From an uncultured Peptococcaceae bacterium (GTDB lineage Bacteria > Bacillota > Dehalobacteriia > UBA4068), in assembly GCA_947307285.1 (NCBI GenBank), contig CAMZIS010000008.1:1-16410 (forward strand): a DNA stretch of 16,410 nucleotides, in the 5' to 3' direction. Of this stretch, positions 6,764 through 13,225 are shown one piece after another. The stretch's first letter is position 1, and every line of letters begins with the position of its first letter. The translations under genes were made by a program, and so were the position numbers. The notes beneath the pieces are model-generated. The model was not told the origin of the DNA, did no database searches, and was given only the letters and a program-made list of their open reading frames with translations.

Positions 6764-9124
6764 CTATTTCTCCGTGGTCACGGCCAAAGCCTGTCCGTCA
6801 GTATAAACAGTGATCGCGCCGTCCGCATCGGTGCGGTACAGTTCTCCCCTGTTCTGCCAATATTCTACCACAGCTTGGTCCGGATGACCATAAGGGTTTT
6901 CCGCGCCTACGCTGATCACCGCCACATCGGCGTCGATCTGCCTGTAAAAGTCCTCGTCGAAGCCGGTCATGCTGCCGTGATGAGGCAGCTTCACAGCCTC
7001 GCAGACTATATCGTTATCCTCTGCAGCCTCCGCCAGGTCCACGCCCTTCGCGTCGCCGCAAAACAGGATCTCCACCTGATCCACCGTGAGCGTCATCACG
7101 ATAGACGCGGCGTTGCCGTCTTCATAGTTATGGCCGGGAAGGGGGCTATAGATACATATTTCCGCATCCTCGCCCAAAGGCAGGCTGTCCCCGGCGAACA
7201 CGGCCCGGGCCCTGCAGCCGTTGCGGGCCGCCGCCTGCAGCAGTTCCGCGTTATCCTCCTCCTCGGCTGCGCCGCTGTAAATGAGTTCGCCTACCGGCAA
7301 TTCGTCCAAAACGCTGATCAGGCCGTCGCTGTGGTCCAGATCGGGGTGGCTGCTGACCATGAGATCGATATGGTCCAGGCCCAGGCTGCGCAGATAGGGC
7401 AGCAGGACCTGGGCGCCGATATAGCCCCGGTACTGAGGCAGGCCGCCGCCGTCGATCAGGGCGGTGCAGCCGTCGGCAGTGCGCACCAGGGCGCAGTCCC
7501 CCTGGCCCACGTCGAGGAAGGTGACCTGGGCCAGCGTCCGGGGCAGCGGCGAATCCCGGTCCACCCGTCCCCCGCCGGAGAAAAAGAGCGGTATCAGCAG
7601 GGCCAGGGACAGCAGACCGGCGGCAGCGGGACAGTTCCAGCGTTTCAGCCTGCGATAAGCCGGGGGCGCGGCCAGCAGGGCCGCGTAGACCGACAGCAGC
7701 CAGGGCAGGGAAAGGGCGCCGCTATAGCCGGATATATGCAGGGAACCCAGGAGCTTCGCTCCCCCTGCGAGCAGCTGCATGACCCAGACCGCGCCTTGCA
7801 AAATGAAGCTGGCCAGAGGCAGCCAGAACACGGAGGCGACGAGACCTGCCAGACACAGGGCCACCGCGATGCCTGCGGCGGCTATGACCAGGGGCGACAG
7901 CAGCCAGCCCCACCAGGGCACGTAGAAGAAATAATGGCAGATCAGTGGGGCCGTACCCAGCACCGCGGCCAGAGAATAGCACAGAGTGCCGCCGATGCTC
8001 TTCGGCGCCGCCTTCATCACCCGGCACAGCAGCGGACCCAGGGCGTACATGGCCCACACCGCCAGCACGGACAGCTGGAAGCCGACGGAAAAGAGCCACA
8101 GCGGACGCAGGGCCAGACACAGCAGGGCCGCCGCGGAAATGGAGCTGACCGGGTCGTTTTCCTCCATGAACAGACCGGCGGCCAGCAGGGTCAGGGCCAT
8201 CAGGGAGGCGCGCAGCACGGAAGCGGTCCAGCCGCACAGGCTGAGATAAAGCAGCAGCACCAAAAGGGTCAGGCCGAAGCGCAGCTTCCGCCGGCCGAAA
8301 CCGCTGCCGCAGACCAGAGCCACCAGCAGCACCAGATAGCCCACGTGCAGGCCGGACACGGCGAAGACGTGGGCCATGCCGGTAAGCGATATGCTGGCCC
8401 GGGTAGCCCGGTCCAGCCCGCTGTCGTCGCCCAGGAACACGCCCCGGACCAGGGCCCGCTGCTCCGGGCTGAAAGGAGCCAGCGCCTGCTCGAAGCAATG
8501 CCGCAGCCACTGGCTGAGAGAGCCCAAAGACAGGGCCGGGCCATCTTCGTCCACCCGCACCCAGCCGTGATAGACGGCGGAGACCTCGGCCGCTATGCCC
8601 TGCTGCGCCAGATATTCCCGGTAGTCGAAGGCGCCGGGATTGGCGTAGAAGTGATGCTTCAGGCAATAGCCCTCCGCGGTGATGCGGGAACCGGCCACCG
8701 GCGGCGGGCCTTCGGCTTTGAGATAGATATCGGCTGAGGCTACGGTCTCTCCTTCTACCCGCTCCACGGCCAGACGCAGGCGGTAACCGCCTGCGTCATC
8801 CACCAGGGGCGCGCCTTTGACCCTGCCGCTGACCTCCACGTAATCACCGGGCTCCACCGGCCAGGCATCGAGTTCTGCATATTGGGCCGCGCAAAGAAAA
8901 AAGCCCAGGGCCAGGCCGCACAAAAGCAGCGGCTGCCACCGGGTGAAACGGGTGATCAGACATAAAACAAATGTGAGGAGGGCGGCGCAGAGCAAGACCG
9001 CAAGCCCCGCGGAGAGGGCGGGACGCAGCAGGCGGCAAAGGAGGATGCCGCCGCAAAAGGCCAGCGTCAGCCCGAGCAGAGGTCGGCCCCGCAAAGCCTC
9101 GGGGAGCCATCGCTCAATAGACAC
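6764..9124 (-). CDS. comEC: DNA internalization channel ComEC/Rec2
   Basis: Inner-membrane channel that passes single-stranded DNA during natural transformation. 786 residues with all three parts. Residues 1-80 hold paired membrane segments and 85-190 an OB-like soluble domain. The Competence domain (about 205-515) carries LVRGVFLGDDSGLD, GMAHVFAVSGLHVGYL and many membrane helices. The C-terminal metallo-beta-lactamase-like domain has TFLDVGQGDCALVR (535-548), SSHPDLDHSDG (591-601) and LPHHGS, the putative nuclease site. The start is a GTG at 9124 with GGGAG seven bases upstream; it overlaps the comEA stop by 11 bases, and no in-frame ATG lies nearby. Intact metal-site motifs argue for a working protein, although the pilus genes also needed for uptake are not in this window. 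Confidence 0.96.
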   Translation of the reverse strand: MSIERWLPEALRGRPLLGLTLAFCGGILLCRLLRPALSAGLAVLLCAALLTFVLCLITRFTRWQPLLLCGLALGFFLCAAQYAELDAWPVEPGDYVEVSGRVKGAPLVDDAGGYRLRLAVERVEGETVASADIYLKAEGPPPVAGSRITAEGYCLKHHFYANPGAFDYREYLAQQGIAAEVSAVYHGWVRVDEDGPALSLGSLSQWLRHCFEQALAPFSPEQRALVRGVFLGDDSGLDRATRASISLTGMAHVFAVSGLHVGYLVLLVALVCGSGFGRRKLRFGLTLLVLLLYLSLCGWTASVLRASLMALTLLAAGLFMEENDPVSSISAAALLCLALRPLWLFSVGFQLSVLAVWAMYALGPLLCRVMKAAPKSIGGTLCYSLAAVLGTAPLICHYFFYVPWWGWLLSPLVIAAAGIAVALCLAGLVASVFWLPLASFILQGAVWVMQLLAGGAKLLGSLHISGYSGALSLPWLLSVYAALLAAPPAYRRLKRWNCPAAAGLLSLALLIPLFFSGGGRVDRDSPLPRTLAQVTFLDVGQGDCALVRTADGCTALIDGGGLPQYRGYIGAQVLLPYLRSLGLDHIDLMVSSHPDLDHSDGLISVLDELPVGELIYSGAAEEEDNAELLQAAARNGCRARAVFAGDSLPLGEDAEICIYSPLPGHNYEDGNAASIVMTLTVDQVEILFCGDAKGVDLAEAAEDNDIVCEAVKLPHHGSMTGFDEDFYRQIDADVAVISVGAENPYGHPDQAVVEYWQNRGELYRTDADGAITVYTDGQALAVTTEK

Positions 9125-9701
9125 AGATCTGCTCCCTGATTTTGTCCAGGGTAGCGTCGCCGATGCCGTCCACCCGGGTCAGCTGCTCCACCGAGGCGAA
9201 ATCGCCGTGACTCTCACGGTATTCGACGATGGCCCGGGCTTTGGTCTCGCCGATGCCGTCAAGGGCTTCCAGCTGGGCTTCCGTCGCGGTGTAGATGTTG
9301 AGGGGCCCGGAAACGGCGTCTTCGCTCTCGCCGGCAAAGGGCACGTAAAGCTGGCTGCCGTCGCTGACGAAGGCCGCCAGGTTCACGTTATCCAGATCGG
9401 CTTCGGGCAAAGCTCCGCCCGCCGCCTGCACCGCGTCGTCCACGCGGCTGTCGGGAGCCAGCCAGTACAGGCCCGGCTCCTCCACCGCGCCCTTGACATG
9501 GACGGCGATCAGGCTGCCCTCATCCTGTACGGCCCGCAGGCCCGGACTGTCCGCGCCGGCCGTATCGCGCAGCAGGAAATCGGCATAACGGAACCCGCCC
9601 ACGCCGGCCAGTACCAGCAGGGCGCCGAGGATGATGACCAGGGTACGCCGGGAAAGCAAGCTCTCCCGGGAAATATTGCCTTTGTCTTCGAAACGGCCCA
9701 T
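9114..9701 (-). CDS. comEA: Competence protein ComEA (DNA receptor)
   Basis: Membrane-anchored double-stranded DNA receptor for transformation. 195 residues: a short cytoplasmic tail, one membrane helix (about 19-37), an SLBB domain (65-122; VHVKGAVEEPGLYWL, VDDAVQAAGG, LYVP) and a C-terminal pair of helix-hairpin-helix motifs (134-192) with GIGETKARAIVEYR and GIGDATLDKIRE, which bind the DNA backbone. This is the usual Gram-positive domain order. A GGAG/GAGGG purine run precedes the ATG. comEC follows with overlapping ends. No good promoter is visible in the 88 bases between ppnP and comEA, so expression may depend on reading through the ppnP terminator or on a weak promoter I could not recognise. 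Confidence 0.95.
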   Translation of the reverse strand: MGRFEDKGNISRESLLSRRTLVIILGALLVLAGVGGFRYADFLLRDTAGADSPGLRAVQDEGSLIAVHVKGAVEEPGLYWLAPDSRVDDAVQAAGGALPEADLDNVNLAAFVSDGSQLYVPFAGESEDAVSGPLNIYTATEAQLEALDGIGETKARAIVEYRESHGDFASVEQLTRVDGIGDATLDKIREQICVY

Positions 9702-9734
9702 CCCTCATTGCTCCGGGCAAAAACGCCCCTAACG

Positions 9735-9775
9735 AAAAACACACAGATATTGCAGCGGGCCGCAATATCTGTGTG
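9735..9775 (-). terminator. Intrinsic terminator after ppnP
   Basis: Perfect 14-bp arms CACACAGATATTGC (9740-9753) and GCAATATCTGTGTG (9762-9775) around an 8-base loop. On the minus strand they are followed by TTTTTCGTT, about 15 bases after the ppnP stop codon. Confidence 0.92.
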
Positions 9776-9789
9776 CGTAAGATCAGCGA

Positions 9790-10110
9790 CTATTTGGGGT
9801 CGGCGTAAGAGCAGCAGTAATCGACCCATTCCTTGACGATGATGTCGAAGGAAGAATTGCCGGGGATGCTGTAGGAATCGCCGGCTTTGTAGTTGTGATA
9901 CTCGGTCTCGCCGGGCAGTTTGACGTCCATATCGCCGGCCAGCATCTCCATGACTTCGGGAGCGCCGGTGCCGAAAGAATAAGTGCCGGCCATCATGAAG
10001 CCCAGGGTCTTGCGATCGCCTTCCGGAGTATAGAAGGTACGGCTGGTGACCTTGCCGCCCTCATATACGTTGGCCTTGGCAACGAGTTTGACATTTTTGA
10101 AGTCTTCCAT
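9790..10110 (-). CDS. ppnP: Pyrimidine/purine nucleoside phosphorylase
   Basis: Small cupin-fold enzyme (PpnP, formerly YaiE/DUF1255) that splits nucleosides with phosphate to a free base and ribose-1-phosphate, acting on both purine and pyrimidine nucleosides. 106 residues from the ATG at 10108-10110, which has AGGAGG seven bases upstream; the longer in-frame frame to 10155 runs into the promoter leader. Recognised by NVYEGGKVTSRTF, GFMMAGTYSFGTGAPEVMEMLAG, VKLPGETEYHNYKAGDSYSIPGNSSF and the C-terminal tyrosine/cysteine stretch, which follow the E. coli protein closely. About ten residues longer than E. coli PpnP, at the ends. Own promoter and strong terminator, so a monocistronic unit. Confidence 0.93.
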   Translation of the reverse strand: MEDFKNVKLVAKANVYEGGKVTSRTFYTPEGDRKTLGFMMAGTYSFGTGAPEVMEMLAGDMDVKLPGETEYHNYKAGDSYSIPGNSSFDIIVKEWVDYCCSYADPK

Positions 10111-10166
10111 GATATTTCCTCCTGATTTTTTATCGCCCTCAGGCGTAGCGTACATCGTACAAGATG

Positions 10167-10195
10167 ATTATATAATAAATAATGACCGGGCGCAA
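10167..10195 (-). promoter_or_regulatory. Promoter of ppnP, -35 box inside the repeat array
   Basis: Minus strand: TTGCGC (-35, 10195-10190), 17-base spacer, TATAAT (-10, 10172-10167). The -35 hexamer is the first six bases of the outermost 50-bp repeat unit, so repeat and promoter physically overlap. The leader of about 50 bases holds a small CGCC-TGAG-GGCG hairpin. Confidence 0.8.
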
Positions 10196-10384
10196 GAATT
10201 ATATTACGCTATGGCGCAAGTACTAATCTTGCGCCCGTCGCGCAAGGATTATCTTACGCTCCAACATAAGTACCGGTCATGCGCCCGTCGCGCAAGGATT
10301 ATCTTACGCTCCAACATAAGTACTGATCCTGCGCCCGTCGCGCAAGGATCATCTTACGCTCCAACATAAGTACTATCTTGCGCC
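10190..10384. repeat. Four tandem 50-bp repeat units with internal inverted repeats
   Basis: Units begin at 10190, 10240, 10290 and 10340; the first three are exactly 50 bases and the fourth has lost one base and fades into the 3' end of the MFS gene. Each begins GCGCAAG and units 1-3 end GCGCCCGTC. Units 2-4 share GCGCAAGG.TTATCTTACGCTCCAACATAAGTAC-type sequence (one or two changes) and differ mainly in the seven or so bases before the end. Unit 1 is more diverged but more symmetric, with GGCGCAAG-TACTAAT-CTTGCGCC (10213-10235). On the minus-strand RNA, GCGTAAG-ATAATC-CTTGCGC in units 2 and 3 forms a 7-bp stem with one G-U pair. The MFS stop codon is supplied by unit 4 and the ppnP -35 box by unit 1. 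No spacers, so not CRISPR. Confidence 0.93.
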
Positions 10385-11554
10385 AGCCTTGAAAGCGGAC
10401 GCGGTGAAGCGGCCCCAGCGGCGATAGACGACGATGGAGGCCACAGCGAACAGGGCCACCAGCAGGAACATGGCGCGATAACCTGCCGCCGTGACCAGCA
10501 CCCCGGCCAAGGCGCTGCCTACGGCGCCGGACAGGTCGATCATAATAAGATAAGTGCAGCTGGCCGCTCCCCGCCGCTCCGGCGAGGCCGCCCGCACGCT
10601 CATGGTCTGCACCGCCGGGGTGATGACGCCGAAGCCCGCGCCGTAGATCAGGCCGCTGATATCGAACAGCAGCGGGCCTTTGGCGCAGACCAAAAGCAGC
10701 AGACCCAGGACGAAGCAGGCGTTGCCCAGGATGATGGGCAGATTTTCGCCGTGGCGGTCGCTGTATTTGCCAAAGATGAAACGCACGCCCACCGAAGAGA
10801 TGGCCCACAGTACGAAATAAAGTCCGGTGCCGCCCAGACCTTTGGCTTCGGCGTACAGGGCCACAAAGGAGCTGACCCCGGCAAAGGGCAGGAAAGCCAG
10901 AAAGATGATGATCCCGGCCGGCAGGGCGTTTTTGTCAAAGAAGGCGGAAACCCCTATCCTCTGCCGCCCCCGGCGGGACAGACGCCGGTAGCGCATGGCA
11001 AGAGCGCAGGCCAGCGCCCCTGCGGTCAATCCGGCGCACACCAGGAACATGGGCCGGAAGCCGTAGCTGTTCATCAGCCAGAAGCCCAGAGCCGGCGCGG
11101 CGGCCATGGGGAAGGCGGTCATCATGCCGAAAAAGCCCATGCCCTCGGCAAAGCGGCTTTGCGGCACCGTATCGCAGGCCACCGTGGTCAGTGAGGTGGA
11201 AACGCAGCCGTTCAACACGCCGTGGATCAGGCGCAGCAGCACCACCGCCGCGAGATACGGCAGGAAGGCGTAGCCCAGGCTGACCCCGACCAGTAGCGCA
11301 AGGCCGCAGATCAGCAGCAAACGGCGGCTGTAATGATCGCTGACGTAGCCGGCGAAGGGCCGGGCCAGCATGCCGGCGACGGAGAAGACCGCCGCCACCA
11401 GGCCCACGGTCATCTCAGTGCCGCCCAGGCTCTTGATATAAAAGGGGAAGGTGGTGATCAGCAGGTAGGGGTAGAGAAAGACCAGCAGATTGGTGGCGCA
11501 GACCAGGATGAAGTTTTTGGTGGCGAGTTTTTCTTTCATTGATGCAGCAACCAT
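10373..11554 (-). CDS. Major facilitator superfamily transporter
   Basis: 393-residue membrane protein with about 12 hydrophobic helices in two six-helix halves. The loop 2-3 signature appears as GYVSDHYSRRLLL and a related GKYSDRHGEN at loop 8-9; RLIHGVLNGCVSTSLTTVACD resembles helix 4 of drug-efflux type MFS proteins. The substrate cannot be read from the sequence; efflux of small molecules is the usual role of this type. Two in-frame starts (11554 and 11539) lie in a near-duplicated 15-base segment and neither has a good ribosome binding site. The last codons (GGC GCA AGA TAG) are part of the neighbouring repeat array. The gene begins only 15-30 bases after the degV terminator, leaving little room for an own promoter, so it may be expressed by read-through. 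Confidence 0.9.
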   Translation of the reverse strand: MVAASMKEKLATKNFILVCATNLLVFLYPYLLITTFPFYIKSLGGTEMTVGLVAAVFSVAGMLARPFAGYVSDHYSRRLLLICGLALLVGVSLGYAFLPYLAAVVLLRLIHGVLNGCVSTSLTTVACDTVPQSRFAEGMGFFGMMTAFPMAAAPALGFWLMNSYGFRPMFLVCAGLTAGALACALAMRYRRLSRRGRQRIGVSAFFDKNALPAGIIIFLAFLPFAGVSSFVALYAEAKGLGGTGLYFVLWAISSVGVRFIFGKYSDRHGENLPIILGNACFVLGLLLLVCAKGPLLFDISGLIYGAGFGVITPAVQTMSVRAASPERRGAASCTYLIMIDLSGAVGSALAGVLVTAAGYRAMFLLVALFAVASIVVYRRWGRFTASAFKAGAR

Positions 11555-11568
11555 TAATGCTACAACCC

Positions 11569-11598
11569 AAAAAGGACCGGCGTGAACAGCGCCGGTCC
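11569..11598 (-). terminator. Intrinsic terminator between degV-family gene and MFS gene
   Basis: Perfect arms GGACCGGCG (11574-11582) and CGCCGGTCC (11590-11598) with a 7-base loop; on the minus strand they are followed by TTTTTGGG. Lies 14 bases after the degV stop and about 15 bases before the first possible MFS start codon. Confidence 0.9.
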
Positions 11599-11611
11599 CT
11601 GGAAGCCGTTG

Positions 11612-12499
11612 TTACTCTTTGCGCTCGTCGCCCCAGAAGAACAGGGCCACCGTACCGGGGCCGGTATGGCTGCCGATGGTGGTGCCGACATAGAAGATCT
11701 GCACCTTGCCATTGAGCTTGGGGAAGCGTTCCTCGATCAGGTCCGCCACCGCCCGGGCGTCTTCGTAGCAGTCGGACTGAGAAATGAAGCATTTGCCGTC
11801 GTAATCCAGACCGCCCTTGGCGTGCTGCTCCATGCGGGCCACGATCTCCTTGATGACCTTGGCCTTGGTGCGGATCTTTTCCCGGGGGCAGAGATGGCCT
11901 GCGTCGTCCATGTTCAGCAGCGGGCAGATACGCAGGGCCGTGCCGAACCAGCCGGCCGCCTTGGAGATGCGGCCGCCCTTGACGTACCAGGTGAGGTCGG
12001 TGGAGAAGAACCAGTGATGCAGCTCCAGCCGGTGTTCCTCCGCCCAGTGGTACAGCTCCTCGATGCCCATGCCCTCGTCGCGCAGGTCGGCCAGCTTATC
12101 CATGAGCAGGCCGTAACCGGAGGAAGCGCCCAGGGACTCCACCAGATAGAGCTTGCGCTCCGGGTATTTTTCCCGCAGTATGTCAGCGGCGGCCACTGCG
12201 GAATTGAAGGTGCCGGACAGGCCGGTGGACAGGGAAACATGGAGCACGTCCAGGCCCTGTTCCATAAAACTGCTGAAATAGTCCACGTATTCGCCCACGC
12301 CCACCTGAGAGGTGCTGGTATCGGCGCCCTGGGTCATGCGGCGGTAAAACTCGGGGAAGGGTATGCTCTGGCCCAGATCGTCCGGATATTCCACACCGTC
12401 CATGATGTAGTGGAAGCATATGTAGTTGATACCGCGGGACTGGAAGTATTCGTGGGTCAGGTCCGCGGTGGAGCAGCAGCTCAGGATATAATCTGCCAT
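11612..12499 (-). CDS. DegV family fatty-acid-binding protein
   Basis: 295 residues, normal for the DegV family (PF02645). Family members bind a fatty acid; in some Bacillota related FakB proteins present it to the kinase FakA. Seen here: the TSQ motif (63-65), HVSLSTGLSGTFNSA (87-101) which forms the ligand pocket, VESLGASSGYGLL, WYVKGGRISKAAGW, and the closing FYVGTTIGSHTGPGTVALFFWG. The ATG has GGAGG eight bases upstream. Its own promoter lies about 60 bases upstream, and an intrinsic terminator follows. No FakA-like kinase is in the window, so I would not assign it as FakB. Confidence 0.93.
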   Translation of the reverse strand: MADYILSCCSTADLTHEYFQSRGINYICFHYIMDGVEYPDDLGQSIPFPEFYRRMTQGADTSTSQVGVGEYVDYFSSFMEQGLDVLHVSLSTGLSGTFNSAVAAADILREKYPERKLYLVESLGASSGYGLLMDKLADLRDEGMGIEELYHWAEEHRLELHHWFFSTDLTWYVKGGRISKAAGWFGTALRICPLLNMDDAGHLCPREKIRTKAKVIKEIVARMEQHAKGGLDYDGKCFISQSDCYEDARAVADLIEERFPKLNGKVQIFYVGTTIGSHTGPGTVALFFWGDERKE

Positions 12500-12555
12500 T
12501 TGGGCCTCCTTTTGTTCATATTATAAAGAAAATTACCCTCCGGTAAGTTTGTTTA

Positions 12556-12584
12556 ATTATAGCATGCCCCTACCGGCGGCGCAA
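12556..12584 (-). promoter_or_regulatory. Promoter of the degV-family gene
   Basis: Minus strand: TTGCGC (-35, 12584-12579), 17-base spacer, TATAAT (-10, 12561-12556). The -35 hexamer is the same as that of ppnP. The leader contains a small TTACC-GGAG-GGTAA hairpin (12533-12546). A second TATAAT-like sequence nearer the gene lacks a -35 partner. Confidence 0.8.
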
Positions 12585-12610
12585 TAGCGAGCGCTACGGC
12601 CTTTACATAA

Positions 12611-12654
12611 TCTCAGCTGATTTTCACATTAGACCGGCATTCTCGCTGATTCTT
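12611..12654 (+). repeat. Direct repeat upstream of the lar operon promoter
   Basis: TCTCAGCTGATTTT (12611-12624) and TCTCGCTGATTCTT (12641-12654) match apart from one missing base and one change, with starts 30 bases apart, close to three helical turns. The second copy reaches the -35 box of the DUF3842 promoter. Could be a regulator binding site; could be chance. Confidence 0.4.
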
Positions 12655-12681
12655 GACAGACAGCCCCGTATCTAATAAACT
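12653..12681 (+). promoter_or_regulatory. Promoter of DUF3842-larE-larB-larC
   Basis: TTGACA (-35, 12653-12658), 17-base spacer, TAAACT (-10, 12676-12681). The start point should be near 12688, only about 12 bases before the ATG, just enough to include the GAAGGTG ribosome binding site. There is no room for a leader riboswitch. Confidence 0.78.
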
Positions 12682-12699
12682 GATAGAGAAGGTGATAAT

Positions 12700-13110
12700 A
12701 TGAACGTAGCCGTTATCGACGGCCAGGGCGGCAGACTGGGCCGCATGCTGGTAGAAGGCATCATCGCCGCCGGCATCGACTGCCGGATAACCGCCGTGGG
12801 CACCAATTCCATAGCCACCGCGGCCATGCTCAAGGCCGGGGCCCAGGCCGGAGCCACCGGCGAGAACCCCGTGCTGGTGGCCGCCCGGGACGCCGACGTG
12901 ATCATAGGGCCCCTGGGCCTGCTGGTAGCCGATTCGCTGCTGGGCGAGATCACGCCTGCCATGGCCCAGGCCGTGGGCCGCAGCCAGGCCGTAAAGCTGC
13001 TGCTGCCGGTGAATATGTGCAACAACCGGGTGGTAGGCGCGGGCGTCCACTCCTTTGCCGAGCTGGTGAACAGCGCCGTGAGTGAGCTGGCCGAGCTGGC
13101 ACGGAAGTGA
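12700..13110 (+). CDS. DUF3842 family protein, first gene of the lar operon
   Basis: 136-residue protein of the DUF3842 family, whose function is unknown. It begins with MNVAVIDGQGGRLG, a glycine-rich loop after a first beta strand as in nucleotide-binding Rossmann-like folds, then AVGTNSIATAAMLKAGAQAGATGENP, VIIGPLGLLVADSLLGEITPAMA and LLLPVNMCNNRVVG, which are family landmarks. No membrane segment or signal. The ATG has GAAGGTG upstream and a near-consensus promoter just before. It precedes larE by 115 bases on the same strand, which hints at a role tied to nickel-pincer cofactor synthesis or its control; this is inference from position only. The gap to larE contains a strong RNA structure that could limit read-through. 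Confidence 0.88.
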   Translation: MNVAVIDGQGGRLGRMLVEGIIAAGIDCRITAVGTNSIATAAMLKAGAQAGATGENPVLVAARDADVIIGPLGLLVADSLLGEITPAMAQAVGRSQAVKLLLPVNMCNNRVVGAGVHSFAELVNSAVSELAELARK

Positions 13111-13139
13111 GCTTTTTCCAACTGACAGAGGATCGATGC

Positions 13140-13191
13140 AGCCGCGAAGGCTAAAGGCCGGCCGAAGCCGGCCCGGGCCGGCGCGGCTTTT
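13140..13191 (+). terminator. Structured element between DUF3842 and larE, possible attenuator
   Basis: An outer stem AGCCGCG (13140-13146) with CGCGGCT (13182-13188) encloses hairpin GGCCGGC-CGAA-GCCGGCC (13156-13173). The outer stem ends in TTTT, so the whole resembles an intrinsic terminator with a short U tract. A competing pairing, AAGCCG (13165-13170) with CGGCTT (13184-13189), and the 16-bp palindrome GCCGGCCCGGGCCGGC (13167-13182) are mutually exclusive with parts of it. It lies within the operon, so partial termination or mRNA processing is more likely than a full stop. Confidence 0.55.
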
Positions 13192-13225
13192 GCTGACGCA
13201 GGACTTATCCGGAGATATGACCGCT

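Noticed and set aside
6485..8737. Very long plus-strand open frame (750 codons) opposite comEC
   Set aside because: It is the shadow of the GC-rich comEC and holA genes: its translation is rich in Gln, His, Ala and Arg without any domain, and it has no ribosome binding site, while the minus strand encodes all ComEC motifs.
10190..10384. CRISPR array
   Set aside because: The 50-base units follow each other directly; there is no alternation of constant repeat and unrelated spacer, and no cas gene nearby.
12682..12699. Nickel or cobalt riboswitch before the lar operon
   Set aside because: The predicted leader is only about 12 bases, too short for any riboswitch, and no NikR-like palindrome was seen.
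13082..13225. Longer N-terminus for LarE starting at 13082
   Set aside because: It would overlap the end of the DUF3842 gene and run through the structured gap; the added residues look random and the LarE fold starts after 13226.
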